DNA from: Triglochin maritima
Lineage: Eukaryota > Streptophyta > Magnoliopsida > Alismatales > Juncaginaceae
Assembly: GCA_963682175.1 (NCBI GenBank)
Contig: OY821789.1
Location: forward strand, 31,626,188-31,690,187
DNA: 64,000 nt
Direction: 5' to 3'
Positions within the stretch are counted from its first letter, which is position 1, and the number at the start of each line of letters is the position of its first letter. This document shows positions 11,566 through 23,450 of the stretch, piece after piece. A model generated the notes under the pieces. That model ran no database searches. It was given only the letters and a program-made list of their open reading frames with translations, and had not been told where the DNA came from. The translations under genes and the position numbers were made by a program.

Positions 11566-12950
11566 ATTACATAGTTTTAAATATCACAAGTGCACGACCG
11601 CGTTGAAGCGGTGGCAAGTACGGGTCGATCCTCAGGGAGGTGCGTAGCCTCTGGTTTTTCAGAAATCAAGTGGAAACAAAAATGGAGAAGAGTTTGTCTA
11701 TGCTAATCTACACTACACTAAACTACTAAGAAGAAAAATGCAAAGTAAAGCAACTAACGATTACTTCGAATCAAAACTAAAAGAATGTAAAACTAAGCTG
11801 GAATCAAGAAAAGAAAGACCCCTAGGGGTGGAGTGTGTGCACACATGTAAAAAGATGGTCAAGAATGCATCTATAGGCACAAATGTAGATAGTGTTTTCA
11901 TGCATAGGAAGTGTCTAAAGGTTATGGCAAAACCTATCAATCCATTCACTAACCTAGTTGATTAACATTCTTATACACAAGCTGGTTATTTCAAAACCTA
12001 AACAAGCATGGGAGGTGTCTAACAGGTGTGGCAAAACCCATCAAGTGTAGTATTCTACTCTAACAAGCAAGCATACATTCACATTTATCAACACAATCAA
12101 AATATAAAGCATTCATATCCATTCTTTAAGCATGTATGAACATCATCTCCACCCCCAAAGGGGGATGGATATACTCACTATACATTATTCAAACAATTAA
12201 ACTAAAGAAGAAAGGAAACATTCTAACTACTTTAGCCTACAATCAAAGAAATAAAACTAAGCTAAGCATGCATAAAGAAACAATATAAGAACAAAACAAT
12301 GGAAAAATTATTTTATTAAATGACTCACATCACTAGCAGCATTCTTCTCCACCTTGAGATTTTGCTCCAAGGCTTACTCCAAGTAGAGAGAATGTCACCA
12401 AGCAATGGGTGAATACAATAGAATGTGAAGAGTTCTATTTATAGTCATAGAAAAAGGTAATCCGGGTCAATCCCCTGGTATGGGACTAAACAAATACCAG
12501 AAAATAGACTAAATACACACTAATACACGCTCCACATAAATCTTAGCGGATCCGGACCAAAAGTGACCGCTAATTAGCGGTCTACAGTGTTCGGATCGAT
12601 CTGGATTTTCTTATGGGCTTTTCCGGATGGCTTTGCTTGTCTTTGATGCATCTACTTTGCTTGCTGAAGCTCCGACCCGAATAGAATTGCCAAAATACTC
12701 CACATGATAATGTGAAGTATTCTTGTTTGCTCATTGGTTCTTCGATATTACATTCAGGTCCTTCGATCTTGCATCTTAGTCCTTGAGTCTCTCAACTCAG
12801 TCATTTTTCATGTTTTTAGGTCCTTTTATGCATCTTCTCTTCAAACCTATTTATTTCTGAAATTCAAACATAAAACTCGTCTCGTAGCATTGTTTAGGTG
12901 AAATATAATGAATATAAGATACAAGTGTAAGCATGAAATGATGTCAATCA
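11566..12950 (-). repeat. 3' LTR of old Athila-family element
   Basis: On the minus strand it begins TGATTGACATCATTTC at 12950, as in the young Athila. The TATA box (CTATAAATAG) lies near 12430-12442. The outer edge near 11566 is degraded. It carries one palindrome (12565-12582) where the sister LTR has two. Confidence 0.8.
12565..12582. repeat. Single GACCGCTAATTAGCGGTC palindrome (collapsed doublet)
   Basis: This is a perfect 18-bp palindrome. The sister LTR at 18211-18249 has two copies 21 bp apart in identical flanks, so this LTR appears to have lost exactly one 21-bp unit. Confidence 0.85.
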
Positions 12951-14664
12951 AATACCCACACACCTAACTTTTCCTAGTCCCGAGCAAAAGAAAGAAAGAG
13001 AAAAGCATACGAAAAATAAGAAATCCTAACTCACTTTCGTAGGAATCACGGTTGCACTTAGCACGTGCAAGAAACCGTTAAACCTCCTTGTCGCCAAGGA
13101 GGAGGAGTGTTGTCTCCTTAGAGTTTTCAGCGGATACACCCACAAAATCCGAACAAAGATGCATTATTCAACCTATCTACACGACTCGTTGGCACATTTT
13201 TGTCGATCATTGGACACGGTAATACTACGGGCAGACTCTATATATGTAATCAGTCCACACACCTAGCCTAATGAATCATTCGTGAAAGTTAATTAAGTAC
13301 TTAAGTGCAAGACATGGACAATCTCAACATCCACAAGTGATAGAAAGTGTAAGGTCTATTAAGGTTCTTATTTGACTTTTTCTATTCTTTTTTTTCTTTT
13401 TCTTTGGAGCATTATATTGGTTGGTGTTTGATTCTCTCAGGGTCGGGTTTCGTGCATCATTGCCTGTAAGGACTTACACTATCACGTCCATCTTTGCCCA
13501 GTTCTCCACATAGGGCAATCCCTACCACCCGTGTAAGGGGTGTTCAGTCGGTGCATTCCAAGTCAGGTGACTCGAAAGCACCAGGCACAAAGTCCCCTCA
13601 GACCTAATTTCCCGAGTGATAGGAGCCGTGCGATAAGAGAGAACACCTACTCACTTATTTCTTATCTACACATGAACCAAAACCCCTACACTTAATATCT
13701 CGCAACAAGATTTAAAGGGTCATTGACTACAACAAATTTCCTTATATTAACCGACACGAATTATTGACTCACTAGGTTCAGGGTGGACTTCTTTAAATGT
13801 TTAAGTGCTGAAACCCTATGATTACTCGCCCCCCGAGGGAAAATCGGGGTTCATTCTAACGACTCGATAAGACCTAAAACCAGTAAACTAGATATCCTAA
13901 TGCACCATGTTCAAGACAATTTTGAGAGCTTTTTTTTACTTTGCCTCTCAACGGTTTTGCACATGCTAAACATACGCAAAACCTCCAAACACATTTTCTT
14001 TCGCAAACACGAAGATTTTGAAAGAAATGTGAAAATTTTAAAGCACTAAGCAAGCAAAAGAAGACAAGTCACCCAAGGATCATGACAAGCAGATATATCG
14101 ATATTAAATGCAACACACTAGCATGACCCTATCAATACACACAAAAGAAAAAAAATCAAAGGAAAAAGACTCGACTATGTACACACGTAAAGCACCCCCT
14201 CACACACACCGACTTCATGCATTGTCCTCAATGAATGTGAGCATGAACTACATGGATTTATGTATGAAAAAGAAAAGATCTCACCAACGAGAAGTAGCAC
14301 AAGAAGTTCATGGTTATGTTGATGGACACAAACCCGAATTCCTTCAGAACATGTGAGATGCTAAAGAAGGGATACAAATACGTGAAAGAAATGGAGCCCA
14401 AATACACAAGGGTTGGGGCCCACAACAATCAATGCTCGCTCATGGAGTCTTTTATTGTACTTTTTTTCCTTTTTCTTTTTCTTTTTTTGAATAAAATTAT
14501 GTACAAAAATAAGTTCACGTCTTCATTTGTCAAAGGACATCAAATGGGAATCTCAAAAGTGGGTCAATGCACATGGAAAAGGAAAATGACACCACACGGG
14601 GCCAGAATACTCATGTTTGGGCCCCCCTCATAAAGAGCACAAGATGAAAGAAGAGGTTCATGAA
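12951..14664 (-). other. 3' non-coding region and polypurine tract of old Athila
   Basis: Next to the LTR the minus strand reads TTAGGTGTGTGGGTATT (12951-12967), a mutated polypurine tract. The remaining 1.7 kb is homologous, in reverse, to the non-coding region after ORF3 of the young Athila (for example the block around 13040-13110 matches 42170-42240). No ORF3 is left. Confidence 0.75.
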
Positions 14665-16074
14665 TTAGACGCAAAGGTTCTCATTCAAAAGATCAAAGTG
14701 AAAGAGTTTGAACCTCTCAAGAGTTTGGGAATAATTGCGCAATGGAAAAAGAGTTTCTGCCGTTACGGTACTAAAGTTATGATCGTCAATCCAAACTCTC
14801 CAACCAATAGGCTGGTGGGTCGGAACAAGGTCAAGAACCTTGTTATGCATGTCCGACTCACCAGGCGAACAGAAAGTGGGTCTCTTACCCAAAGTATCTT
14901 CCAAGGAACTCCTAATACCCTCATTAGCAATGTAGTTGTTTGATGTTCCATCATTTCCAAGATAATCAGGAACAATAGTGAGAGGCAAACTCTCATCAGG
15001 TCGTTTGAAATTAAGGGTACTAGGGAGCTCTTGCTCCACTAGAGGTGAGTCCTTAAGAGGCACAACATGAAGATCATGTGGCTCAAAGGCCACGGGACAA
15101 AAAGACGCGGCACAATCCTGTGCCGACTCATAATGAAGTTGGTCCATGTTATTCTCAATTTGGATCGAATCCCCCACAATGTGATCGTGAATTGAAACCC
15201 CAAGTCCCTCAAACTGACTAAGAGTTTGACTCTAAAAGACTGTGCTTTGAATTTCTGAATGTGGTGGTGGTTCGATATCAAAAGATGAATCCTCATGTTG
15301 ACAAGAAAAGTCACAATCCTCACGTTTACTTAATTGTTGTGTAATTTGACTCACATACATTTCCATAGTTTGCAGGGAATCGTGATTGGACTTCAACACA
15401 TTTTGAGTGGTTTCCATGAAAGTTTGGAGGGCTTGTTCTAAAGAATCAAGTTTGGGGTCAACTGTGAGTTTCATGTCAGAATTTTGGAAATGGATGGGTT
15501 GGGTGGTGATGGGCTGAGAATGAGTCCAATGATTCTCTGTGGGGTGATGGTAGAATTAAGGATATTCAGAAGGAGGATACTGCGGTGGGAATGATGTACA
15601 AGAATTTGAATAAGAATTGTCTCCCCACGAATCCATCCCTCTTGGGTTGTACGTGGATGCGTAATGGTCATATTGTGCATTTTGGTAAAAGGTATGCTCA
15701 TACTCAGGCTCTGGGGGAACATAAGAACATTCCCCGATAACATGACCACTCAACCCACACCAGTCACACGATACGGCTATTGGAGCCACCGGTGCACTCA
15801 TGTCATCTACCACATGCATGAAAGAGGCCAAAGGTTCTTGCAACGTCACAGTTGGAGAACCAACATACGATCCGACGTAACTAGATGGTGGTCTAGCAGT
15901 CGGTGCCTCTCTCATATTACTCCAATATGAAGATTGCTCAGTCAAACAATGAAGATTCTCCCAACCATACATGGTGTTTGTCTGAGGCACCCCAAGATGC
16001 ATGGGTCTGGAGTACCAGGGAGAATTGTCCTGGTCCCAACAATGATATGGATGGTCACCCATGTAACCACCCAT
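14665..16074 (-). pseudogene. Reduced Athila Gag fused to a reverse-transcriptase relic
   Basis: This is one reading frame on the minus strand, interrupted only by TAA near 15556 and TAG near 15232. It starts at an ATG (16074) downstream of where the Gag core should be. It has a zinc knuckle CDWCGLSGHVIGEC, then a Tyr/Ser/Pro-rich stretch, a short coiled coil (about 15474-15330) and an acidic linker. It ends with about 41 residues that align without a gap to the reverse-transcriptase start of the young Athila (LVPT, GWRV, ID, VT, FPL and LER at identical spacing). Protease and the rest of pol are absent. It probably served as a cis or trans Gag-like product, or is simply decayed; I cannot tell which. 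Confidence 0.65.
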
Positions 16075-17014
16075 CTCGACAAAGAACTCTCGAGTCGATC
16101 ACTCTCACCACCACGAGGCCAAGCTCGCAAAAAGTGCTCAACTCGACCCTAAAACTCTAACAGAGAGTGTAAAGGGGAGGAGACTAGAATGTAGAAGTAA
16201 GTGAGAAGAAGATGACTCAGAGGAGAAGGGAAGAATCCCTAGATCTAGCGTGGGTAATGGGAGAAGGTAGAAGTCTAATCTAGCAAGCACGACTCAAACA
16301 ACTTAAGTCTATGGGTCCTTAGGCTAGACAACGCCTAACTTTGAGGTCACTAGTCTCAACACGCCTCACCTCCCTACAACGAAGATTACAATGCCCAGCA
16401 AGTTATACCAAATCCGGAGATCCAGTACCTCCTACTATCGACAATGCAGGCGACGTCGATCAGCTCATGACGGTCTCAACTAGATCACTCTCCTAGTGCG
16501 TCTGAATTCCTTAGGACCAATGTCTGCTTGCTTTTAGATTAAGGCTTTACATGAGTGTGCTTTTTGGGGTTAAGGGAGGGGTGATGAAATCCCCCACCTA
16601 ATCTTTGAAGACTATAGGTGACGCCCCTTAAAGATATTTTGAAATCTTAGACTAGCAAGCAACTCACCAAACAAGCACTCACCTCACTCTTGTCCCGATG
16701 CACCTTACTAACTAATGCATCTTTAACCATGCATGAATGAGAAAATGGGTGCACGTACCTCACGCCAGCAATCGACAACAAGAATTTAAAGAAAAGAAAA
16801 GACAAATGCGTGCAAGATCTACAAATGATGCATGACCTAGATGGCTAGAAGTCTAATCTTTTTCTTTGAGTTTTATGGTCCAAGTTGTCTTGAAAAGGAA
16901 ATTGATTAATCTGGGAGCTAACTACTGGTTGAAACATGACAAATTGAACTCCCAGACTACTACACTGAAACAACAAACCACCAGAACAACAATGGGAGCA
17001 AAAGAAGCTCACCA

Positions 17015-17053
17015 GGCCGCCAATTGGCGGTCTCAACCCGCTGATTGGCGGTC
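17015..17053. repeat. Palindrome doublet in leader of old Athila
   Basis: Two imperfect copies of the 18-bp palindrome (GGCCGCCAATTGGCGGTC at 17015, a diverged copy at 17036) start exactly 21 bp apart. The position corresponds to the leader doublet 33118-33156 of the young element. Confidence 0.8.
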
Positions 17054-17186
17054 CAAAAAGCCGTCCTCTGCTCACAATTTCTCCTGGTGTGTCCCCTTGA
17101 TGCTGCAGTCCCTGAAACAAAAATAAACTAAAAACAAAAGATTAAAACCACTTGAATCGTCCAAACCAGAGTCTGGACAGAGCACC

Positions 17187-17204
17187 TCCCCGACAACGGC
17201 ACCA
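17187..17204 (-). other. Primer-binding site, tRNA-Asp type, two mutations
   Basis: The plus strand reads TCCCCGACAACGGCACCA. This is the 3' end of plant tRNA-Asp with two G-to-A changes. It lies six bases from the LTR edge at 17211. Confidence 0.85.
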
Positions 17205-17210
17205 AAAACT

Positions 17211-18589
17211 TGTTTAATCGTTTTAAATACCGCAAATGCACAGCTGCGTTGAAGCGGTGGCAAGTACTGGTCGATCCTCAGGGAGGTGTGTAGCCTCTGG
17301 TTTTTCAGAAATCAAGTGGCAACAAAAATGGAGAAGAGTTTGTCTATGCTAATCTACACTACACTAAACTACTAAGAAGAAAAATGCAAAGTAAAGCAAC
17401 TAACGATTACTTTGAATCAAAACTAAAAGAATGTAAAACTAAGCTGGAATCAAGAAGAGAAAGACCCCTAGGGGTGGAGTGGTCGCACACATGTAAAAAG
17501 ATGGTGAAGAATGCATCTATAGGCACAAATGTAGATAGTGTTTTCATGCATAGGAAGTGTCTAAAGGTTAAGGCAAAACATATCAATCCATTCACTAACC
17601 TAGTTGATTAACATTCATATACATAAGCTGGTTATTTCAGAACCTAAACAAGCATGGGAGGTGTCTAAGATGTGTGGTAAAACTCATCAAGTGTAGTATT
17701 CTACTCTAACAAGCAAGCATACATTCACATTTATCAACACAATCAAAATATAAAGCATTCATATTCATTCTTTAATGCATGTATGAACATCATCTCCACC
17801 CCCCAAAGGGGGATGGATATACTCACTATACATTATTCTAACAATTAAACTAAAGAAAAAAGGAAAATTCTAACTACTTTAGCCTACAATCAAAGAAATA
17901 AAACTAAGCTAAACATGCATAAAGAAACAATATAAGAACAAAACAATGGAAAAATTATTTTATTAAATGACTCACATCACTAGCAGCATTCTTCTCCACC
18001 TTGAGATTTTACTCCAAGACTTACTCTAAGTAGAGAGAATGCCACCAAGCAATGGGTGAATACAATAGAAGGTGAAGAGATCTATTTATAGCCATAGAAA
18101 AAGGTAATCCAGGGCAATCCCCCGGTATGGGACTAAACAAATACCAGAAATAGACTAAATACACACTAATACACGCTCCACATAAATCTTAGCGGATCCG
18201 GACCAAAAGTGACCGTCAATTACCGGTCTTGGACCGCTAATTAGCGGTCTACAGTGTTCGGATCGCTCTGGATTTTCTTCTGGGCTTTTCTGGATGGCTT
18301 TGCTTGTCTTTGATGCATTCTAGAATTGCTAAAATATTCCCCATGATGGTGTGAAGTATTCTTGTTTGCTCATTGGTCCTTCGATATTACATTCAGGTCC
18401 TTCGATCTTGCATCTTAGTCCTTGAGTCTCTCAACTAAGTCATTTTTCATGTTTTTAGGTCATTTTATGCCTCTTCTCTTCAAACGTATTTATTTCTAAA
18501 ATTCAAACATAAAACTCGTCACGTATCATTGTTTAGGTGAAATATAATGGATATAAGATACAAGTGTAAGCATGAAATGGTGTCAATCA
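17211..18589 (-). repeat. 5' LTR of old Athila-family element
   Basis: This is about 1379 bp. It ends at the TGATTGACA-type terminus (minus strand, 18589) and begins TGTTTAATCG on the plus strand at 17211. It has a palindrome doublet at 18211-18249 and a TATA box near 18085. It lacks about 38 bp present in the other LTR around 12650-12690. Confidence 0.82.
18211..18249. repeat. Palindrome doublet in old Athila 5' LTR
   Basis: The first copy GACCGTCAATTACCGGTC (18211) is mutated; the second GACCGCTAATTAGCGGTC (18232) is perfect. Start-to-start distance is 21 bp. Confidence 0.85.
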
Positions 18590-20430
18590 CTCACCCGCGT
18601 TGCGGTGGAGTGGTGGTCGGTCGTGAGAGGTCGGGGACCTTACCGGCGGCGAGAACGGCGTAAAATCATTGGCTGTCGCAAGGTTGTTTCTCGACCAACG
18701 GTTGGTCGGTGCTTAATTGCGGTATACGGGTTTAGTGCATTTTGCCAGACTATAACCAACACCGGTCAAACGATGCCTTGTGGTGGTCGACTGGTCGTGC
18801 TTGTGTTGGTGGGTCAGAGGATTACCTGCAAGTTTTCAGTAAGACGGGATCCTAGAGCTGTTCGATCGTTGCTTCGTTTTTCTCTCGGACCGGACGTTGA
18901 CCATCCAAACGGTCGACCGTTCCTGACCCTTGGTCCGACCGGAACTTAAGTGAACTTATGTATCTTGTATGTTGTTTGACTGATTGTTATATCTTGTTCG
19001 ACCGATAGATGACTAGAACTGCTAGGTTGTCCCTGGTAGTTTTCGGTTGACCAGGACCCTTGAGTCGGTCGACCGTTGGACTTGTATTGTTGTGACCAGA
19101 CTCCGGATTTTGACCACGTTCGATCGATCGGTTTTAGACTTGGTCTGACCGTTGAGAATCATGTGATACGTATAGAGTTCGACCGTTATAAACTTTTGGT
19201 CGCCCGAACCCCATGGGAACGGTTGACTGGATTGCCCATTCTGGTCGACCTATTGTGCGCATAACCTGATTTCCAGTCCTTGTGATGTGTCAACTCTATT
19301 CCCAAAAACTTGTGTCCTCACCGAGCGCGTGAGCCTGTAGATGACGGTGGGTGCGTGATCGCGCCTACCCAGGGATCGCCGAGTGGAAGAGTGTAGGTAC
19401 TTTGGACGAGCCACCTTCGTTGATTGATTGTGGCGTGATGTTTTGTTGTTTTGACTCTCTGTAGAGTAATAGACCTGAGGGATCGCAGATCCCAATGCAT
19501 GTTGATGTTTGGCTCTTGGAGCATGATGACCCTGCGGACTGTGGTCCGGACCCATCCGATGTTGTGCCGGACGTATGTTGTACCACCGAGGTTGTGTCGT
19601 CGATGCCACCGAGGTTTGTGCTGGTAATGATGTTGTTGAAGATGTTCCGGCTTGTTGTGTCATCTGATGTTGTGCCGGATGTATGTTGTACCGTCGAGGA
19701 TGTGCCGACGATGCCGCTGATATTGCAGCGATGATTCCTCGATTGGGCACGTATTGAGGGATTGTTGGACCGACAGGGCTACGGCTCCGTTGGGGTGGTG
19801 TAGACCACATGGTTTTGTTTGGCGTGGAAGTGCAGGCGCTCCTCACCGATCACTTGGCTCGAGTAGTCGTGTGTTAGGGTGCGTCGCATACTGTCTGTTA
19901 AACTGTATATGCCTACGGTAGATCTCAGAGGGAGACTCGATGTTGTTGTTGGACTGATGTCGTTGTTGACCCTTAAATGGTATTTGTTGTTGTTGTAGGA
20001 CTGAGGTCTTGTTTTACTCTTGGATGGGATTTGTTGCATTGCTGATGATGGCATGACATGCTACTAGTATGATAAGTTCATTACCGTATTGTTTCATTCA
20101 TATAGGTGATCTTGGCATACGGGGTCTCAAAATGGAAAACTCAGGCATTGTTGTTTAATTAACATGTTTCAGGACCACAGTAGGTTTTGTGGGGTGGTTA
20201 CAATGGGCACACACATTTTGGGGCCAAGATTCTCTTCGGACTATACGAGGTCGTCATGATCACTTGTATTCATTTTGTTGTATTGATATAATCATGTATT
20301 TTTACAAACTCTGTTGTATTTGGTGCACCAACTGGTTATTTATGGAGTAACATTCATGTTTGATGTGTATTATCTTTAGATCTCTTTTATTGTTAAATTT
20401 CAAATTTTTCCGTTGTTCCGGGATGTTACA
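18590..20430 (+). repeat. Partial 5' LTR of Tekay-like element
   Basis: It ends GGGATGTTACA at 20430, as expected for this lineage, with a tRNA-Met-like site (TGGTCTCAGAG, 20434-20444) just after. The start is missing. It contains a cluster of GGTCGACCG-type palindromes (18720-19260) and imperfect tandem copies of a segment containing GTTGTGCCGGA (19555-19735). Open frames here are judged non-coding. Confidence 0.6.
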
Positions 20431-20557
20431 ACTTGGTCTCAGAGTGGTCGGTTCCTATGTGGCTCCTAAAGAAAACACCCTTGTAGTAATCAGGATAGGT
20501 TGTATTTTAAATGTTAGCATGCATTCATGGCTAATCTTGAGTGATTTTCTTCTGCAA

Positions 20558-22933
20558 ATGCCTCTGAGACGAGTGAAGAACGTCGTGCACGAGCGCAGTG
20601 CCAGTGATGCCACTGAAGGCACTACCTTGGATATGTTGGGCGAGCTTCTCGAGCGTCAGGCAATGAGGGCAGAGCAGACAGCGACAGGTCTGAGCATGAT
20701 CCCTTTATAAGGCAGCATCGACCTAGTTTTGATGGCAGGAGTGACCATGAGGCTGTAGAGGACTGGGTTTTTAAGATCCAAAGGATTTTCCGGGCGATTG
20801 GCTATGTACCGGAGCAAATGGTGGACCTGACCACCTATGTACTGGATGGTAAGGCGGTGAACTAGTGGAGGACCACATCTGTAGTGGTTTTTGGTGACCG
20901 AGTTAACGTGAGCTGGGAGGATTTCCTTGAAGAGCTCAACTAGCAGTTCTTTTCGTAGCACATCAGAGACAGAAAGAAGGAGGAGTTCTTGGCCCTTGAG
21001 CGGAAAGAGATTGAGCAGAAAGAGATGTCTCTGGCTTGCTACATCAGCAGGTTTAACGCCTTGGAGCATTATTGTTCTGAGACTTACGTGACATCTGAGC
21101 AGCGAGTGAGGAAGTTCATCAAGGGGCTGAGGAAGCAGCTCAGGTTGAATGTGATTACCAGCATGCCGCAGACCCTGACGGATGTGGTGAAGTCTGTTAC
21201 TATCATCGATCAGGACTATCAGGAGAATTACAAGGAGGTGCGGAGGCCACCGGTGAGCATAGGTGGACGTGCAGTTGGTCGTACCACAGGGAATCCAGGC
21301 AAGAGGCCAATGGCTGATGGGGGAGGAGCTTGCCAGTCTAGAGCGGGCATTTCCTAGGGGAGATTTCATCCGGGTCAAGAGTTCCCCCGACGTATATGAG
21401 CATGTTTGGGTTGCGGTCAGATGGGCCATTACATCCAGAAGTGCCCGAGCTGGCAGGGCGAGCCGAGCAGGAGGTCGAAACCACCTGTGGTAGGGAAGAG
21501 TGGAGGCAGCATATCCATCATTCTACAGGGCCAGAGCAGGGGAGTTGGGTAAGTCTTCACCGTACAGGCTGAGGAGGCGAAGGACTCCAACACTGTCGTG
21601 GAAGGTACCCATGTCGTTTAATGTTTGGTTGCTCGTGTTTTATTTGATTGTGGTGCGACACACACCTTCATTTCGGAGAAGTTTGCTGGCGAGGTGGGTC
21701 AGACACCTGTGATGGTGACTGGTTGTTTGGAGCTCAGTACTTCATGGGTGAGGTGGGCACTGTGGGGAGCTTTCTCCCTGGCACCACAGTTGTTTCGGGA
21801 AACCATAATTTTCCAGCAGATCTGGTCTTGCTACCGATGGAGGATTTCGATGTCATACTGGGGATAAACTGGCTGTCACGGTACGACATGCGAGTCTTTT
21901 GCCGTGAGAAGATCTTGATTCCGAGGAAGGGCTTGGCCGATGAGTTGATCAGAGGAACGAATAACAGAAGGGGTCATTTGATTGTGTCTGTAGTTAAGGC
22001 ACAGAAGTTGATACACCAGGGATGCAGAGCATTCGTGGCTACGCTGATTGTTCCAGATCCTGAGACGAGGAGACTGGAGGATATAAAAGTCGTACATGAG
22101 TTTCCAGAGGTGTTTCCAACAGAGATTCCTAGTTTACCGCCGCACCGAGAGATCGAGTTCGACATCGAGTTAGTGGCGGGCACGACACCGCAGTCGAAGG
22201 CTCTGTACCGGATGACACCTGCTGAGTTGTCAGAGCTGAAGAAGCACTTACAGGAGTTGATGGACTCCGGGTTTATACAACCGAGTGTTTCACCTTTGGG
22301 AGCACCTGCGCTATTTGTGAAGAAGAATGACGGGTCGTTGAGGATGTGCATCAACTACAGGATGTTGAATAAGGTTACCGTCAGGAATCGATACCCTTTA
22401 CCCAAGATTGAGGATCTATTTGATCAGCTGCAAACAGTGAGAGTCTTCTCGAAGATAGATCTGTGTTCCGGTTATCACCAGTTGAGGATTTGAAGCAGAT
22501 GTCCAGAAGACAGCTTTCAGGACACGGTATGAGCATTAAGAGTTCTTGGCGATGTCGTTCGGACTAAAGAATGCATATGTTTTGCATTCATGGACCTAAT
22601 GAATAGGACCTTTCAACCATATCTTGATTGTTTTGTCATTATCTTTGTGGACGACATCTTGGTTTACTCGCTAGACAGAGAACAACACTGGGAGCATCTG
22701 AGGATTGTGTTTGGCATTTTTAGAGATCAGTAGCTATACACTAGGTACACGAAGTGTGAGTTTTGGTTGGATCAGGTGGCTTTTCTGGGCCACATTGTGT
22801 CAACGGATGGGATATTAGTGGATCCGGCGAAGGTTGAGGTCGTGACTCGGTGGAGGGCCCCGACAAGTGTGACAGAGATCAGGAGCTTTGTGGGACTCGC
22901 TGGGTATTACAGGCGATTTATTCAGGACTTCTT
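20558..22933 (+). pseudogene. Tekay-type gag-pol, multiply broken
   Basis: The frame starts at ATG 20558 (MPLRRVKNVV). The Gag core is readable across a frameshift near 20700 and three in-frame TAGs (near 20863, 20941 and 20957). All three are explained by single C-to-T or G-to-A changes. Protease is [13 protein letters not shown] (about 21630-21670). Reverse transcriptase runs from about 22150, with [20 protein letters not shown] and [15 protein letters not shown], broken by an indel at 22490, then FVDDILVYS (about 22648) and FLGHIVSTDGI (about 22780). Similarity ends at RRFIQDF (22933). RNase H, integrase and chromodomain are absent. Confidence 0.85.
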
Positions 22934-23450
22934 GTTCTATTCCACTGCAACTTTCTCTCCTTCAACCGAAGAGAATGGAAAAAAAAGAAAAGAAAGTTGC
23001 AACTCTATTACCAAAATAACCTTTCATTTTTCAGCTTAATAGCACTTTTTTTTGTAACTTTCTTTTGAAGGTTGACTTGGTCGTTTTGATATAATCTACA
23101 TAGGTTCCCGAATTGTGTAACCACACTAAATGAACTATAAGCAGAAGCAGACACATTATAATTTCTGAAAAGCACAAAAAAGGGAAATTTAGTAGGTGAT
23201 ATAAGCCTTACTATGCCAATCAATTCCCTACAATTTTCTCAATAGAAATTTTAATACAAACTGATCCAACATATATCCTACATATGTGAGGAAAATCCTC
23301 AACATAAATTTGAAGCTACATGTAACCCGAAAATATTCCCAACAACGCATCTCGGTCATATCAGTAAAAATAAAAACTGCAGATGTGAAGATCATCATTA
23401 TCTTAGACAACATTACCATAACATTAACCCTATTTTATTTGTTTGATTAG
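22934..23450. other. 3' flank of kinase gene
   Basis: AT-rich DNA between the truncated gypsy element and the kinase stop codon, probably holding the kinase 3' untranslated region (transcribed leftwards). A short inverted repeat around GCAACTTTCT (22946-23005) flanks a purine tract. No gene is seen. Confidence 0.5.

Larger units (their letters stand above)
11566..18589 (-). mobile_element. Old non-autonomous Athila-family element
   Basis: Two LTRs (11566-12950 and 17211-18589) flank 4.26 kb of internal DNA. Orientation is minus: the tRNA-Asp type primer site is beside the right LTR and the polypurine tract beside the left. The LTRs and the 3' non-coding region are clearly related to the young Athila at 30844-43717. 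The interior has a reduced gag-like frame with stops and no working protease, reverse transcriptase, RNase H or integrase. The LTRs differ by many substitutions and several indels, so the insertion is old. No matching target duplication was found, which suggests recombination or damage at the ends. Confidence 0.85.
18590..22933 (+). mobile_element. Truncated Tekay/Del (chromovirus) gypsy element
   Basis: A partial LTR (18590-20430) is followed by a primer-site-like sequence and a gag-pol pseudogene that stops abruptly inside reverse transcriptase/RNase H at 22933. The left edge is the abutting Athila LTR; the right edge joins the 3' flank of the kinase gene. No 3' LTR or integrase exists here. 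Motif style ([10 protein letters not shown] protease, [15 protein letters not shown] reverse transcriptase) is that of the Tekay lineage. It is GC-richer than the surroundings. Confidence 0.75.

Noticed and set aside
14108..14943. Plus-strand open frames in the old Athila
   Set aside because: Antisense shadows of its 3' non-coding region and gag relic.
19250..19846. Minus-strand open frame of 198 codons rich in Ser/Thr/Gln
   Set aside because: It lies in the Tekay LTR over imperfect tandem repeats, with no known domain, and is antisense to the element.
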